From Scilla litardierei (Eukaryota > Streptophyta > Magnoliopsida > Asparagales > Asparagaceae), in contig CM061138.1 of the NCBI GenBank assembly GCA_030789695.1, forward strand, positions 177,526,051 to 177,590,050: 64,000 bases of DNA, written 5' to 3'. Positions within the stretch are counted from its first letter, which is position 1, and every line of letters begins with the position of its first letter. Below are positions 54,471-64,000 of this stretch, piece by piece. The notes under the pieces are model-generated. The model was not told the origin of the DNA. It did not search any database and worked only from the letters and a program-made list of their open reading frames with translations. A program made the translations under genes and the position numbers.

Positions 54471-55141
54471 TTCTCCCCCTTTTTGGTGATGACAAACCAA
54501 CATAAATAATAATCAAAAATAATGATTCAAATGTAAAATACTTATTCCCCCTGCATTGATGACACGTTAATTCCAAAATGAATATATATAAATTGCATCA
54601 ATGAGACGAGTAAGATATATAACAAGAATCGAATTTTGAAATATCGGATTTTGAAAATCCTTATATATATCTTAACTCCCCCTGAATCTAACACATTAAA
54701 TTAGATTCTTGGAAATTGAGTTAAATTTTCATTTGCCCTATTTATTATCATTATCTCTCCCCCTTTGGCATTATCCCAAAAATGGGGGGCATACAACGAC
54801 AACAACTAGGAAAAAGGAAAATCCAACATCGGGAGTCGTAGATATTGACGATGGACCTAATTGACACCAAGGGAAAAGTGATGAAATCAAATCAAGGTGT
54901 GCCAAATTGTCCATTATCAAAAAGCGATAACTAAAATCATCAAAAATACCAAATATTTATTCATTTATTGAATAAAGAAACATACTCTCCAATATTCAAT
55001 ATTCTTAGTTAAATTTGTGCATGGAAAACAATTCTATACAATCATAGAAATATAATCTATTTAACCAAGTTTTTAAGCGACGATCGACGAGTTCACATAT
55101 CATAGACAGTGAATGAAAATTAAATGTGCACGACGAAGTAA
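54471..55141 (-). other. SireB-2 3' untranslated region, proximal part
   Basis: The PPT lies at 54471-54484 (minus AAAAAGGGGGAGAA); further purine tracts near 54547, 54675 and 54758. The sequence follows 33780-34419 of SireB-1 in reverse and stops at GACGAAGTAAA, where L1-1 begins. Confidence 0.8.
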
Positions 55142-56507
55142 AACAAAGAGAAGATCTTCCCCTGTCTGTTACTGTTCAGGTTGAAAATGGCGAGAACTTT
55201 GAAGTTGAGGTGAGGTATGAAGGAGCCCCGCCGAGGTGTGTCAATTGCAACTGCTTCGGGCATCTCATTCAGCAGTGCTCCCCCATGAAGGGGGCTGGAA
55301 AGGTGGACGCTGATGGCAATCAACAACCTGGGAAGACTGAGGTGATTATTGCCGATAGAGTTGCTGCTACTGATTTGGATGCGAGGAATTCCGAAACCAC
55401 TGTAAGTCTCCTCTCTGCTAATATGGGTCCTTCTTCTTCGAGCAATGGGGTGATAAGGGGCGGTCTCCCTTCTTCTTCTTCTTGGGGAGTTAGTTTTCAT
55501 GGCGAGGGGAGCGGATTCTGTATTAATGATGGGGATGACTGTGTTGTGGGGACGGGGGTGTCTACTGCTGGGCCCAAAGGGGTGTGTATCGCTGATGAAT
55601 CAGCTTTGGCGCCTAATGAGGCTTGTATTATCGATGAGCCAGCTGTGGAATGTAATGAGGGTGATGAGGGGATGGACGCTGTTGTGAGGAGGGCTTGTAC
55701 TCGGGATGAGACTGAGACCGCTGGCGGAAGTACTAGAGCGGACTGTAAGGAGAGGTGTGAGGGGAATGAGGGGATTGTAATTGATAGCATGTATGGGGGC
55801 GGGGATAGCACATGGGTTGGTGCTACTAAGGATGATGTTAATTCTCGGGCCGTGTCCAGCCCACGCAACTACTGTAATAAGGTCGAAGGAATGGCCTTTT
55901 CGCCTGGGGGTAAGCGGTCGATTCGGGACGGCGGGGGATGGAGCAAAGGAGTTATCGCCATGGAAGATGATCCCTCACAGACTCGGGGTGATATAGAGCA
56001 AAAAATTGGAAGTGATCAATCTCACGGACCTGGGATGTATTTAAAGAAGAATACGCTAGCTGCGCCTAGCGTTGAGGGGACGAGAGGGGTCCCATGTAAA
56101 GATGCAAAATGTACTATTAATGAAATGGGGGGGAGGGGCCGGGGGACACTGTGCCTGTCGAGCGCTTGGCTATCATCGAGCCACGCTCGCCCAACAAACC
56201 TACGATGACATCCCACTTCGCAAGCAAGTCTAGGCCGAATAACGCTAATCCGTTTAGTGTCCTAAGGGGCGAATCCTTGCGGTTAGGAGCTGACCTGCTG
56301 AGAGACTCTAGTGATACCTTAATCACTGATGATGAACCGGAGGATATGACTATCGCTAATGAAGCGTGGCATGAAGAGCAAGCGGAGCTGAAAATTAAAA
56401 GTAAGGAAAAGAAAAAACTTAAGAGCGTCGGGGGGAACTCATTAAGGGGCACCCGAAAGAGCTCTAGGATTAACAAAGAAGGGGAACACCCCACCTCGCA
56501 GCAATGA
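55142..56507 (+). pseudogene. L1-1 ORF1, N-terminally truncated and frameshifted
   Basis: Starts within the region before the zinc knuckle (GAPPRCVNCNCFGHLIQQC, about 55220-55275), a CCHC motif typical of plant L1 ORF1 proteins, which bind the LINE RNA. A long Gly/Asp/Glu-rich linker follows. The frame ends at 56208, but a second frame from about 56151 (PVERLAIIEPRSPN ... NEAWHEEQAELKIKSKEKKKLK) looks like the true C-terminus, ending at the TGA 56505-56507. A slip in the G-rich stretch 56124-56148 explains the change. The first 12 codons of the open frame are SireB sequence. Confidence 0.75.
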
Positions 56508-59500
56508 CGTTGCTCATTTGGAATACTCGGGGGCTCAACAACGTTGCTAGACGTAATGAGCTCATATTCCGGGTCAGAAAACATAACCCAACTATACTTG
56601 GGCTTCTCGAAACCAAGGTTGTCGCCAAGAATGCCTCTAGGATTCTTAAATGCTTTCCTAAGAGTTGGGATTCCATCGACAATCGCCTATCTTCTACGAA
56701 TGGTCGTATTGTTGTCATTTATAACCCTGATGTCTGGAAGTGTATGGCGGTTGAGACATCTGCACAGCATATCTCTATGAATTGTATCAATGCTGCGGGT
56801 TTCGACATGATGATTACCATTGTTTATGCCTCCAACTCTTACCAAGAGCGTAGATCCCTATGGAATGACATCACGGTTGCGGCCAGCAAATTTAAAAATT
56901 CTCCCTGGATTCTTGGGGGAGACTTCAATTGTGTTAGATACACAACTGATAAAATTGGGGGAAGAACTATTGATGGCCACATGGTTGACGAGTTCAATTA
57001 TTGCATTGATTCTAGTGCTCTCATGGAGCTTAAAACTGTTGGCAATACTTTAAGCTGGAATAATCGTAGTATTGGGCTTAGGCGTATTTCCGCCACTCTT
57101 GATCGCGCTTTTTGCAATAGCGCCTGGATGAATGCTCTCACTGCTTCCTACTGCGAGTACTGTGCTAGTGGTTCTAGTGATCACGCTATCCTCATCATTC
57201 ATACCCATCCGGCCATGAGTGATGATCCTAAGCCCTTTAGATTCTTCAATGCTTGGCAGCGTTGTCCTGAGTTCCATAATATGTTGAAGGGGCAATGGAA
57301 CATCAGAGTAAATGGTTGCCCGATGATTAGGCTGGTGACTAAGCTTAAAAGCTTGAAATGTGAGCTCAAGAAGTTTGGAGCGGTATTTAGAGAGAATACT
57401 GATGTCTCGAAAATCCGTAAGGAGCTTGGCGTTATTCAAAATGACCCGAAGCTATCTGTTTGCGTCAAGTTGCAGAAAAAAGAACATGATCTGATTATCC
57501 AGCTTGCTGAAGCTATTGAGATAGAAGAATCTAATCTCAAACAAAAGAGTAGGCAGGATTGGCTCCACCTGGGTGATCGTAACTCTCGCTTTTTTTATAC
57601 CGCCATGCGGGCCAGGCAAAATCATAATAGCCTCCGACATCTTATCTCTAGAGATGGTTCTTGCAACAATACTATTGAGGCCCTTAAAATTGATGCCCCA
57701 AAGTTCTATTCTAGCCTCTATAATCAGAATGATTACTGGAGGGTCTTCCCTTGCCTTATCACCAAAAGAGTGCTTACTAATAATGCTGCGAATTGGGTGG
57801 AGAGACCCGTTTGTGCCGATGAAGTCAAAAATGCCGTTTTTCAGATTGGGGCTGATAAAGCTCCGGGACCTGATGGGTTTAATGGGGCTTTCTATCAGAA
57901 CTCTTGGGATGTCATCGGCAACGATGTTACCATTGCTGTCCTCAATTTCTTCAAATCCGGGAAAATATATCGGCAGATTAATCACACTTTTCTTACTCTC
58001 ATACCCAAGAGTGCCAATGCGTCTGGGTTGTCTGATTATAGGCCTATCTCTTGTTGCAATGTTCTGTATAAGATCATCAGTAAAATTCTCTGCAATCGTC
58101 TAAGTAGGGCGATTATCGAGCTCATTTCTCCCAATCAGGCGGCCTTCCTCCAAGACCGGTTACTGGCTGACTGTGCCTTACTTGCCCATGAGTACATAAG
58201 GGGTTTCAATAACCCTATGGGGGCTAGAGCCTGTCTCAAGCTTGACTTACGCAAAGCCTTTGATAGTGTCAACAGGGAATTTGTCTATTACATGCTGCAT
58301 CAGATGGGCTTTAAACACAAATTCATTAGCTGGATCTGTGAATGCATTTCCACCCCCTCTTTCTCTGTGATGATCAATGGCTCGCCTTATGGCATGTTCC
58401 AGTCTAATAGGGGACTGAGGCAGGGTGACCCTCTTTCCCCTTATCTCTTTGTGGTTGTTATGGAGGCTTTTTCTTTACTTATGGCCAAAGCCAATGCCTC
58501 TCAAAGCATTATGCCTATGATCAGGGTGGGGGCTGTTTCCCATCTCCTTTTTGCTGATGATTTGTTGGTTTTCTGTCGTGCCAATTCTAAATCCTTTGAG
58601 GGAGTTAAAAAGCTGCTTAAGGAATTCAACTCCTTAACTGGGCTGGACGTTAATTGGAATAAAAGTGCTGGTATATTTAGTAAAGGGACCAAGGGGCCTG
58701 GCAGCCTTGCTGATATTCTGGGTATCCGCCGTGTGCAATCCCTATCCACCTATTTGGGGCTCCCCCTTTCTCCCAAATACCCCAATGCGGTCATGTATGG
58801 TCGCCTGATTGATAAATGCAAGAGTAGGCTTCAGGGTTGGTCTTCTTCTCTCCTATCCATTGCTGGGCGCATTGAGCTTGTTCGGTCTGTGATTTACGGT
58901 ATGATCAGCTTTTGGATGCAGGCCTTTAAAATGCCTCAGTCTGTCCTGCGTACTCTCACCTCTCTGTGTAGAAAGTTTATATGGGGGAAGAATCATCTTT
59001 GGGCTTGGAATGATATGTGTGCGCCCAAACAGGAAGGTGGAGTGGGAATTAGGAGTTTCTCTGATCTTAATAACGCTTATGGGGTTAAATTGTCTTGGCG
59101 CATGCTGACTCACAAGGGTATTTGGGCTTTGCATATGAGGAATCAGTATCTGAGCAAATCTGGGCTTTTTCGTGCTACTTCTCATCCCATGCATTCTGGA
59201 ACCTGGAAGTTCATTCTTCACTGTCGTGAGTTTACTAAAAAGTTGACCAAACGTGTTGTCAGAGATGGTTCTACCACATTATTTTGGTATGATAATTGGT
59301 TACCCTGTGGTCCCCTTTGTGGCACTTATGATATACCTGCTGAAGAGGAAGGAAATATGGTTAGTGATTACTGGTCTTCTGAGGGTTGGGTGGATAGCAT
59401 TTCCTTGCGGCCGGTCCGCCATCTTATTAGTAGTACGGTTCTGACTGAGGGCAGTGACTGTTGGGCTTGGGTTGCAAAGTCCCCTACTCTTCACAATGCC

Positions 59501-60046
59501 TGGGATGGTGCGCGGGCGTCTAAGCCTCTATTCCCATACTTTAAAGTGGTCTGGTTCCAGGGTCATATCCCCAAGATGGCTATCACCTTATTACGGGCTT
59601 TTCACGGGAAATTGCTTACCCGTGATAAGCTCGTGCATTGGGGAGTGCCTACTTCACCCTACTGTGTTTTATGTCCTGATAATGTTCATGAAAGTATAGA
59701 TCACCTGTTTTTTGAATGTCCATATACTAACTATCTCCTTTGCAGGAGCTTACTCAAATTGGGGGTCACTAATATTATGCCCAATTCCTTATCTGATACT
59801 GGTGATCTGATACTATCACTCTTTCATGGGGAAAACAATATGGGAAGATTAGCCAAAACGGTGTTGGCAGTGATGACTTGGCATATCTGGAAAGAGCGAA
59901 ACAGAAGGATCTTCGAAGGAAAAACTCAGATTAAGACTCTTCTATTTGATAATATCGCGGACGATGTCAGAATTGCCTTGCGGCATGTTGATTGGGATGG
60001 AGATTCTGATATGGCGGCCCCGTCCAATTGGGGTTTGATAGATTAG
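56504..60046 (+). CDS. L1-1 ORF2: endonuclease and reverse transcriptase, 1180 aa, open
   Basis: The ATG overlaps the ORF1 TGA (ATGA at 56504-56507). AP-like endonuclease about residues 1-235: IWNTRGLNN, LLETKV, GGDFNCVR (about 142), SDHAI (about 224). RT about 440-760: DYRPISCCNVLYKIISKIL (about 510), LDLRKAFDSVNREF, GLRQGDPLSPYLF and the catalytic FADD (about 683). A zinc-binding reverse-transcriptase C-terminal region lies near 1040-1075 (HWGVPTSPYCVLCPDN...HLFFECP). No RNase H domain, as usual for many plant L1 elements. It nicks target DNA and copies its RNA there. All catalytic motifs I can read are present. Confidence 0.93.
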   Translation: MTLLIWNTRGLNNVARRNELIFRVRKHNPTILGLLETKVVAKNASRILKCFPKSWDSIDNRLSSTNGRIVVIYNPDVWKCMAVETSAQHISMNCINAAGFDMMITIVYASNSYQERRSLWNDITVAASKFKNSPWILGGDFNCVRYTTDKIGGRTIDGHMVDEFNYCIDSSALMELKTVGNTLSWNNRSIGLRRISATLDRAFCNSAWMNALTASYCEYCASGSSDHAILIIHTHPAMSDDPKPFRFFNAWQRCPEFHNMLKGQWNIRVNGCPMIRLVTKLKSLKCELKKFGAVFRENTDVSKIRKELGVIQNDPKLSVCVKLQKKEHDLIIQLAEAIEIEESNLKQKSRQDWLHLGDRNSRFFYTAMRARQNHNSLRHLISRDGSCNNTIEALKIDAPKFYSSLYNQNDYWRVFPCLITKRVLTNNAANWVERPVCADEVKNAVFQIGADKAPGPDGFNGAFYQNSWDVIGNDVTIAVLNFFKSGKIYRQINHTFLTLIPKSANASGLSDYRPISCCNVLYKIISKILCNRLSRAIIELISPNQAAFLQDRLLADCALLAHEYIRGFNNPMGARACLKLDLRKAFDSVNREFVYYMLHQMGFKHKFISWICECISTPSFSVMINGSPYGMFQSNRGLRQGDPLSPYLFVVVMEAFSLLMAKANASQSIMPMIRVGAVSHLLFADDLLVFCRANSKSFEGVKKLLKEFNSLTGLDVNWNKSAGIFSKGTKGPGSLADILGIRRVQSLSTYLGLPLSPKYPNAVMYGRLIDKCKSRLQGWSSSLLSIAGRIELVRSVIYGMISFWMQAFKMPQSVLRTLTSLCRKFIWGKNHLWAWNDMCAPKQEGGVGIRSFSDLNNAYGVKLSWRMLTHKGIWALHMRNQYLSKSGLFRATSHPMHSGTWKFILHCREFTKKLTKRVVRDGSTTLFWYDNWLPCGPLCGTYDIPAEEEGNMVSDYWSSEGWVDSISLRPVRHLISSTVLTEGSDCWAWVAKSPTLHNAWDGARASKPLFPYFKVVWFQGHIPKMAITLLRAFHGKLLTRDKLVHWGVPTSPYCVLCPDNVHESIDHLFFECPYTNYLLCRSLLKLGVTNIMPNSLSDTGDLILSLFHGENNMGRLAKTVLAVMTWHIWKERNRRIFEGKTQIKTLLFDNIADDVRIALRHVDWDGDSDMAAPSNWGLID

Positions 60047-60199
60047 TCTGATATACCTGTATTTTTTGTTGTTCTTTTGACCCTACGGATAGCGGAAGGT
60101 GTCATGTATCTGCTGGGGTGGGAGCGCCTGTGCCCACATCTCAGGATACTCACATCCTTCTTCCATCCGGGAGCGTCCTGTATTTTTTACACATGACTC

Positions 60200-60222
60200 A
60201 ATAAAGATAAAAGCATATTCTC

Positions 60223-60279
<57 letters not shown>
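60200..60279 (+). repeat. L1-1 3' end: AATAAA signal and (AT)n tract
   Basis: AATAAA at 60200-60205, then TCTCCAAAA and about 26 AT units (60227-60279). The SireB-1 counterpart has a short TATATATA at this place, so the tract may have grown from target sequence, from the LINE tail or from both. Confidence 0.7.
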
Positions 60280-60281
<2 letters not shown>

Positions 60282-60516
60282 AAGAGTACATCCAAAAAGA
60301 CATCGAGTACATCAGAAGAAGTGCGACATACACATCAAAAAAAATACATCATATATCATCGAACCATCATCAACATCCAAAGTACATCAAAATACAACAC
60401 CGACATCCATAAAACCAAAATACATCAAAACAACCCCCAACACTCCATCCTAACCCAAAATACTCTCAATAAGATGCATCATCCAAAGATCATAGGAGAG
60501 GCCTCGAAACAGACAA
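60280..60516 (-). other. SireB-2 3' untranslated region, distal part
   Basis: CATCAAAATAC/ACATC-rich sequence matching 33480-33720 of SireB-1 in reverse. No gene. Confidence 0.7.
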
Positions 60517-62214
60517 TCACGAGGAAGTGGCTGGATCTGCAGTCTCCGTGGGTCCAGTCGAAGGAGTGGACTCAGGCTCTGCAGGGAGGAGAGGCGTGTC
60601 AACAGACGGGATCGTCGGGGCAGGGGTGGAGACATCGACGACTGGCTCAACGGCTGGGGTCTCAACAGGAACATCAGCAGGCAAAATAGGAGGAGGGTCG
60701 TCAGCAGGAGGAGCAGCAGCATCAGAAGTCAGATCCACTGGTGCAGAAGTCTCTGGAGCACCGGAAGTGGTGCCAGCTCCAGGAGCAGATGTGGTAGCAG
60801 CAATAGCAGCAGCAGTGGCCTCAGCGCCACGAGAAAGGGAGGTGACCAGCTCATCAATATCCTCATCGTCCATCTCCTCATCCTCAGAAACAGGAGGAGG
60901 AAGCTGGACGCCCATCAAACTAGCCATACGGCAAACTACCTCCTCGGTACGAGCCAACCGAGACTCATGCCGACGAAGTAACCGGACAACATCATCGAGT
61001 GTGGTGGGAGGTCGAGAAGCAGCAGCTGCAGAAGTAGTGCCCTGAGACGCAGAAGGAGTCGTCCGCTGCACGTGACGGAGTGCCGCAAGAGATTTCTTTA
61101 CGGCCGTCGCGTTCAGTGGAGGACCAAGAGGACGCTCATCGTCAGGAGGCAGAGGGACACGGAAATGACGGAAAACCAAGGTCAACAGACATGGATACGG
61201 GATATGCGCAGCTTTAGTGGTCTTGCGAATACACTCGAAAGAGTCCATATTATCGAGTATAATGCGAGCCCAATTAATCTCGCTACCCATGAACAGAGCA
61301 TATATCAATTTCAGAAACGGCTGAGACGGAAGAGAAGAAGATCCATACTTGGGAAGAAGGCAGGATTTCAAGATCAGGTTAATCACCCAAGCATTCGGCT
61401 TGAATGATTTCGAAGGGACTCCTATGAAGGCAGGGGGGATAACCTGGAAGATTTTGGCAAGGGTCCGCTGATCGAGGGAGGAGATATCGTCGACAGAGAT
61501 GTCAGACGGGAGGAGGCCACACGACGAGCAACCTATCAACTCCCCCAAGATTTCTGCCGTGAGGACTATAGGAGTCCCCAAAACAGAAGTCTCGATGGAG
61601 TGAGACTCACCGTACTGGCCCCGGACACGATTGGCATAGAATAATTTGACCAGGCGAGGATAGGGTCTAGGGTTTGCCTTAGAGTCAAATCGAAGGTAGT
61701 CCAATAGGCCACTATAGGAGAGCAGCTCAGCAAGGCCAAGAAAATCAGAAAACTGAACGTAATACTCCAACAGCAGTGGGCAGTGCTCTATACGGTTGTA
61801 CGCCGCTAGACACTGAGGGTCGTCGCGACACAACGATATATCAACACCGCCGACTGGCATCGGACCTTTACCATTAGCCTTACGGGTCTTAGGAGGAGGT
61901 GGAGGAGGGGGTGGAGTAGGTGCCTTCTCGGGATGTTCAGGAGTGTATTCTTCATCGGAATCATCCTCGAAATCACTACCTGAACGCTCACCAGGAGGAG
62001 TGGGTGCACGGAACTTCTTGGGTTTAGGTTTAGGCTTGGAAGATTGTCCGGTAGGTTTAGGCTTGGACTTCCTCTTCCGCTTCAACGGAGTTGAAGACGA
62101 AGAGGGGGGTCGAGTGGTCTTAGCCCTATGCTTAGGAGGGGTCGAAGCGGTCGCGGCCTCTACGGTCATGGGGGATGCCCCAGAAGAGGTAATCGGGAGT
62201 CTCGTTCTTGCCAT
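60517..62214 (-). CDS. SireB-2 additional ORF (aORF), intact, 565 aa
   Basis: ATG at 62212-62214 (MARTRLPITSSG), matching the SireB-1 start; stop at 60517-60519. Basic stretch with KRKRK (45-49) and further Lys-Pro repeats to 68, acidic patch (81-90), Pro run (101-108), core from about 122 with GGVDISLCRDD, LVKLFYANRVRG (188-199), IVLTAEILGELIG, LILKSCLLPKYGS and LTLVFRHFRVPLP. Then a Leu/Arg-rich helix (DDVVRLLRRHESRLARTEEVV), an acidic patch and an Ala/Thr/Pro/Val-rich tail. The core is shared with the family A aORF and with the 'putative plant transposon protein' group. A nuclear role is suggested by the basic stretches only. Alternatives: capsid accessory protein or a regulator. Confidence 0.87.
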   Translation of the reverse strand: MARTRLPITSSGASPMTVEAATASTPPKHRAKTTRPPSSSSTPLKRKRKSKPKPTGQSSKPKPKPKKFRAPTPPGERSGSDFEDDSDEEYTPEHPEKAPTPPPPPPPPKTRKANGKGPMPVGGVDISLCRDDPQCLAAYNRIEHCPLLLEYYVQFSDFLGLAELLSYSGLLDYLRFDSKANPRPYPRLVKLFYANRVRGQYGESHSIETSVLGTPIVLTAEILGELIGCSSCGLLPSDISVDDISSLDQRTLAKIFQVIPPAFIGVPSKSFKPNAWVINLILKSCLLPKYGSSSLPSQPFLKLIYALFMGSEINWARIILDNMDSFECIRKTTKAAHIPYPCLLTLVFRHFRVPLPPDDERPLGPPLNATAVKKSLAALRHVQRTTPSASQGTTSAAAASRPPTTLDDVVRLLRRHESRLARTEEVVCRMASLMGVQLPPPVSEDEEMDDEDIDELVTSLSRGAEATAAAIAATTSAPGAGTTSGAPETSAPVDLTSDAAAPPADDPPPILPADVPVETPAVEPVVDVSTPAPTIPSVDTPLLPAEPESTPSTGPTETADPATSS

Positions 62215-62420
62215 GATCACGGCACAACGAGTACAAACAAGCGACGAAGATCAAACACTCATAAGCTTAAACCCTAGAACCTAACACACAAGCCCTAATA
62301 GAGAATCCGAAACCCTAGAACCCTAGAGGAGAAAACACAGTCTAGAACAAACCCTAGGGATGCAAAATGAGATCTAGGAAGGAGGGAGATACCTAGGGGA
62401 GTGGTCGACGGCGACGGGCG
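62215..62420 (-). promoter_or_regulatory. Leader of the SireB-2 aORF with telo-box cluster
   Basis: AAACCCTAGAA and related words occur near 62270, 62311, 62320 and 62350 (plus strand), with further CCCTA words. Counterpart of 29895-30015. A candidate 5' splice site CTAG|GTATCT is at about 62392 (minus). No TATA box seen. Confidence 0.45.
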
Positions 62421-62544
62421 GCGGAGATGGCCGGAAAGATGGCCGGAGATCGACGGGAAGACGAAGGGTCTCGATCGGGTTTAGGGGGTTTTTCGAGCTG
62501 GGGAACGAAAACAACCGACTAGACTTAGAAAAAATCGGATAGAA

Positions 62545-62900
62545 TGGGTATTAGTCGGTCGAGAATGCGAAAAGACGCGATTGCCCTAAAGCACTTAGTC
62601 GGTCACAGTTCAAGCACTGACCGACTAGATTATGATCTAGTCGGTCGGTCGATGAGCTTAAACCGACTAAGTCGAAACAGAGGCAAAACGAAAATTCTAG
62701 GGCTAGAGTTAGTCGGTCACAGTATAATCACTGACCGACTAGTTTTCAATCTAGTCGGTCGGTAAGAGTACTGTGACCGACTAAAAGAAGTCAATGACAA
62801 GGGAAAGTTAAAGCTTGAACTAGTCGGTCTGAGTTCACTAGTTGACCGACTAGATGAGCATCTAGTCGGTTGGCTGATGAACTGAAACCGACTAGAAGAG
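62545..62900 (-). repeat. Internal palindrome array of SireB-2
   Basis: Three clear quartets of TAGTCGGTC/GACCGACTA with near-identical spacing to 29279-29690, plus outlying half-sites near 62515-62560. Confidence 0.87.
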
Positions 62901-63139
62901 TCCAAAAGTTGATGAATGAGTTCTCTTCATAAAAACACTTGGATGAAACATCTTAACCCTCTCATAAGTCATCTAAACTACCCCATTAAACGTCGAAATC
63001 TTAAATACGACATTCAAATAAGAATTCGAGCAAAAATTCAAACATATCACATAAAATCCCCAAAAATTCAATAAATCTAGCATGAACGAAATATCGCGAA
63101 ATATAATAGCATGCAAGATAATTGAATGAGATATGAATC
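62901..63139 (-). other. Spacer between internal array and pol of SireB-2
   Basis: AT-rich; no gene seen. Homologous to 29036-29278. Confidence 0.55.
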
Positions 63140-64000
63140 CTATATCTCGGATTCACCCATAGTCCCCAATTCTCGATGCAACCGCACAAAGGAGTCCTCC
63201 TTTAGGGGTTTCGTGAAAATATCGGCGATTTGCTTTTGGGTTTCAACGTACACTAATATGATGTCCTTTTTAGCAACAAGATCATCTAAAAAATGGTGTC
63301 GGACATCTATGTGTTTAGATCGGGAATCGTGCACCGGATTCTTTGAAAGACAAATAGCACTTTGGTTATCCACCATGATAGGGCTAGTATCACAGTGAAT
63401 ACCAAAATCCTTCAGTGTGTGTCTCATCCAAAGAACCTGGGCACAAGCGGCACCGGCGGCAATGTATTCCGCCTCGGTGGTTGAAAGTGATACCGAATTT
63501 TGCTTCTTGGAAAACCAAGAGACAAGGGAATTTCCTAGAAAATGGCAAGTGCCACTAGTACTCTTCCTGTCGGATTTGCATCCCGCATAATCAGCGTCAC
63601 TATATGAGACTAACTCATATGTGCTAGACTTAGGATAAAGTAATCCAAAATCTAAAGTGTAACTTAGATAGCGAAAAATACGTTTAACCGCTACTAAGTG
63701 AGAATCCTTAGGTTGAGACTGATAACGAGCACAAATACAAACGGAAAACATAATATCGGGCCTACTTGCGGTAAGATAAAGTAAACTACCAATCATACCT
63801 CGATATAGACGAATGTCTACATCTTTTCCGCCCGTATCTTTATCAAGATGCGTTGTAGTGCTCATAGGAGTCTTTTTCCCGGAGGCATTCTCCATTCCAA
63901 ATCGCTTTTGCAACTCCACCGTGTATTTCGTTTGGTGGATGAAGATTGCATCGTTCAATTGGCGAATTTGGAGTCCTAAGAAATATTTGAGTTCGCCCAT
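63140..64000 (-). CDS. pol: SireB-2 pol, C-terminal RT and RNase H (partial)
   Basis: An uninterrupted frame of 286 codons running off the right edge. It contains the end of RT ([28 protein letters not shown]) and RNase H with [29 protein letters not shown] and VDNQSAICL, ending GTMGESEI. RNase H removes RNA from the RNA/DNA hybrid during reverse transcription. The acidic catalytic residues are present. Two local differences from SireB-1 (VHDSRS, DDLVAKK) are conservative in position. Whether the rest of pol is intact cannot be seen. Confidence 0.92.
   Translation of the reverse strand: MGELKYFLGLQIRQLNDAIFIHQTKYTVELQKRFGMENASGKKTPMSTTTHLDKDTGGKDVDIRLYRGMIGSLLYLTASRPDIMFSVCICARYQSQPKDSHLVAVKRIFRYLSYTLDFGLLYPKSSTYELVSYSDADYAGCKSDRKSTSGTCHFLGNSLVSWFSKKQNSVSLSTTEAEYIAAGAACAQVLWMRHTLKDFGIHCDTSPIMVDNQSAICLSKNPVHDSRSKHIDVRHHFLDDLVAKKDIILVYVETQKQIADIFTKPLKEDSFVRLHRELGTMGESEI

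Larger units (their letters stand above)
55142..60279 (+). mobile_element. L1-1: plant L1-type LINE, 5' truncated
   Basis: Contains the C-terminal part of ORF1, complete ORF2, a 3' UTR with AATAAA at 60200-60205, and an (AT)n tract at 60227-60279. The left edge is placed by comparison with SireB-1 (33760-33775 reversed). The ORF1 N-terminal RNA-binding domain is missing. I could not identify a target duplication; about 11 bp of SireB sequence expected at the junction is not visible. ORF2 is uninterrupted, so the insertion is probably young. Confidence 0.88.
52719..64000 (-). mobile_element. SireB-2: Sirevirus-like element, 5' end outside window, carries L1-1
   Basis: 3' LTR 52719-54470, PPT, 3' UTR split by L1-1, aORF, internal array, RNase H and RT continuing off the right edge. 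Same family as SireB-1. It is inserted in the Tek-1 5' LTR after AGAAG (52714-52718); the partner TSD lies outside. Confidence 0.95.

Noticed and set aside
60099..60689. 196-codon ORF spanning the (AT)n tract
   Set aside because: It crosses LINE tail, microsatellite and SireB UTR; Ile-Tyr repeats come from the microsatellite.

Overview
This is plant nuclear DNA, almost certainly from an angiosperm with a repeat-rich genome. I see no ordinary host gene, tRNA, rRNA or organellar sequence. Nearly every base belongs to nested retrotransposons. The evidence is tRNA-Met and tRNA-Asp type primer binding sites, plant Ty1/copia (Sirevirus-like) and Ty3/gypsy chromovirus (Tekay/Del-like) polyproteins, a plant L1-type LINE, and perfect or near-perfect 5-bp target-site duplications (TSDs). 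The species cannot be named from this sequence. I use working names: SireA-1, SireA-2, SireB-1, SireB-2 and SireB-solo (two Sirevirus-like copia families), Tek-1 (gypsy chromovirus), GagN-1 (gypsy-type element with gag and protease but no reverse transcriptase) and L1-1.

Layout. SireA-1 (+) fills 1-8927; its 5' end lies left of the window. 8928-9511 is unassigned GC-rich/AT-rich flank. Tek-1 (-) is the oldest scaffold, running from 9512 past the right-hand insertions. SireA-2 (-, 12035-38759, TSD CAAAA) lies in its 3' LTR. SireB-1 (+, 21855-36177, TSD TTTAA) lies in the gag of SireA-2, and a solo LTR of the same family (30804-32554, TSD GATCC) lies in the extra ORF of SireB-1. GagN-1 (-, 42638-51580) lies in the gag of Tek-1. 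SireB-2 (-, 52719 to beyond 64000) lies in the 5' LTR of Tek-1. L1-1 (+, about 55142-60279) lies in the 3' untranslated part of SireB-2. Nesting is four layers deep at 30.8-32.6 kb.

The Sirevirus-like elements have gag, a stop block, then protease-integrase-RT-RNase H, then an additional ORF (aORF) and reiterated polypurine tracts before the 3' LTR. The aORF encodes about 480 aa (family A) or 551-565 aa (family B), is basic at the N-terminus and carries a shared LVKLFYAN-containing core. Gag and pol are broken in every copy that can be read in full, mostly by C-to-T or G-to-A type changes. The aORF is still open in SireA-2 and SireB-2, and SireB-1 loses it only to the solo LTR.

The most interesting pattern is a repeated regulatory-looking module. 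Each of three families carries arrays of its own short palindrome: CAGTCGACTG in SireA, CTAGTCGGTC/GACCGACTAG in SireB, and ACCGATCGGT in GagN. In every family the array occurs twice, once in the LTR just upstream of its TATA box and once inside the element upstream of the extra ORF. In SireA and SireB the sites form quartets with strict spacing (22-19/20-22 and about 24-18-24 bp) repeated every 100-126 bp. LTR palindromes are known in maize Sireviruses. The duplicated array ahead of the aORF, the quartet grammar and the parallel in a gypsy-type element are what I would follow up. A 90-nt GT-AG insert between gag and protease of Tek-1 is a second, independent point of interest.
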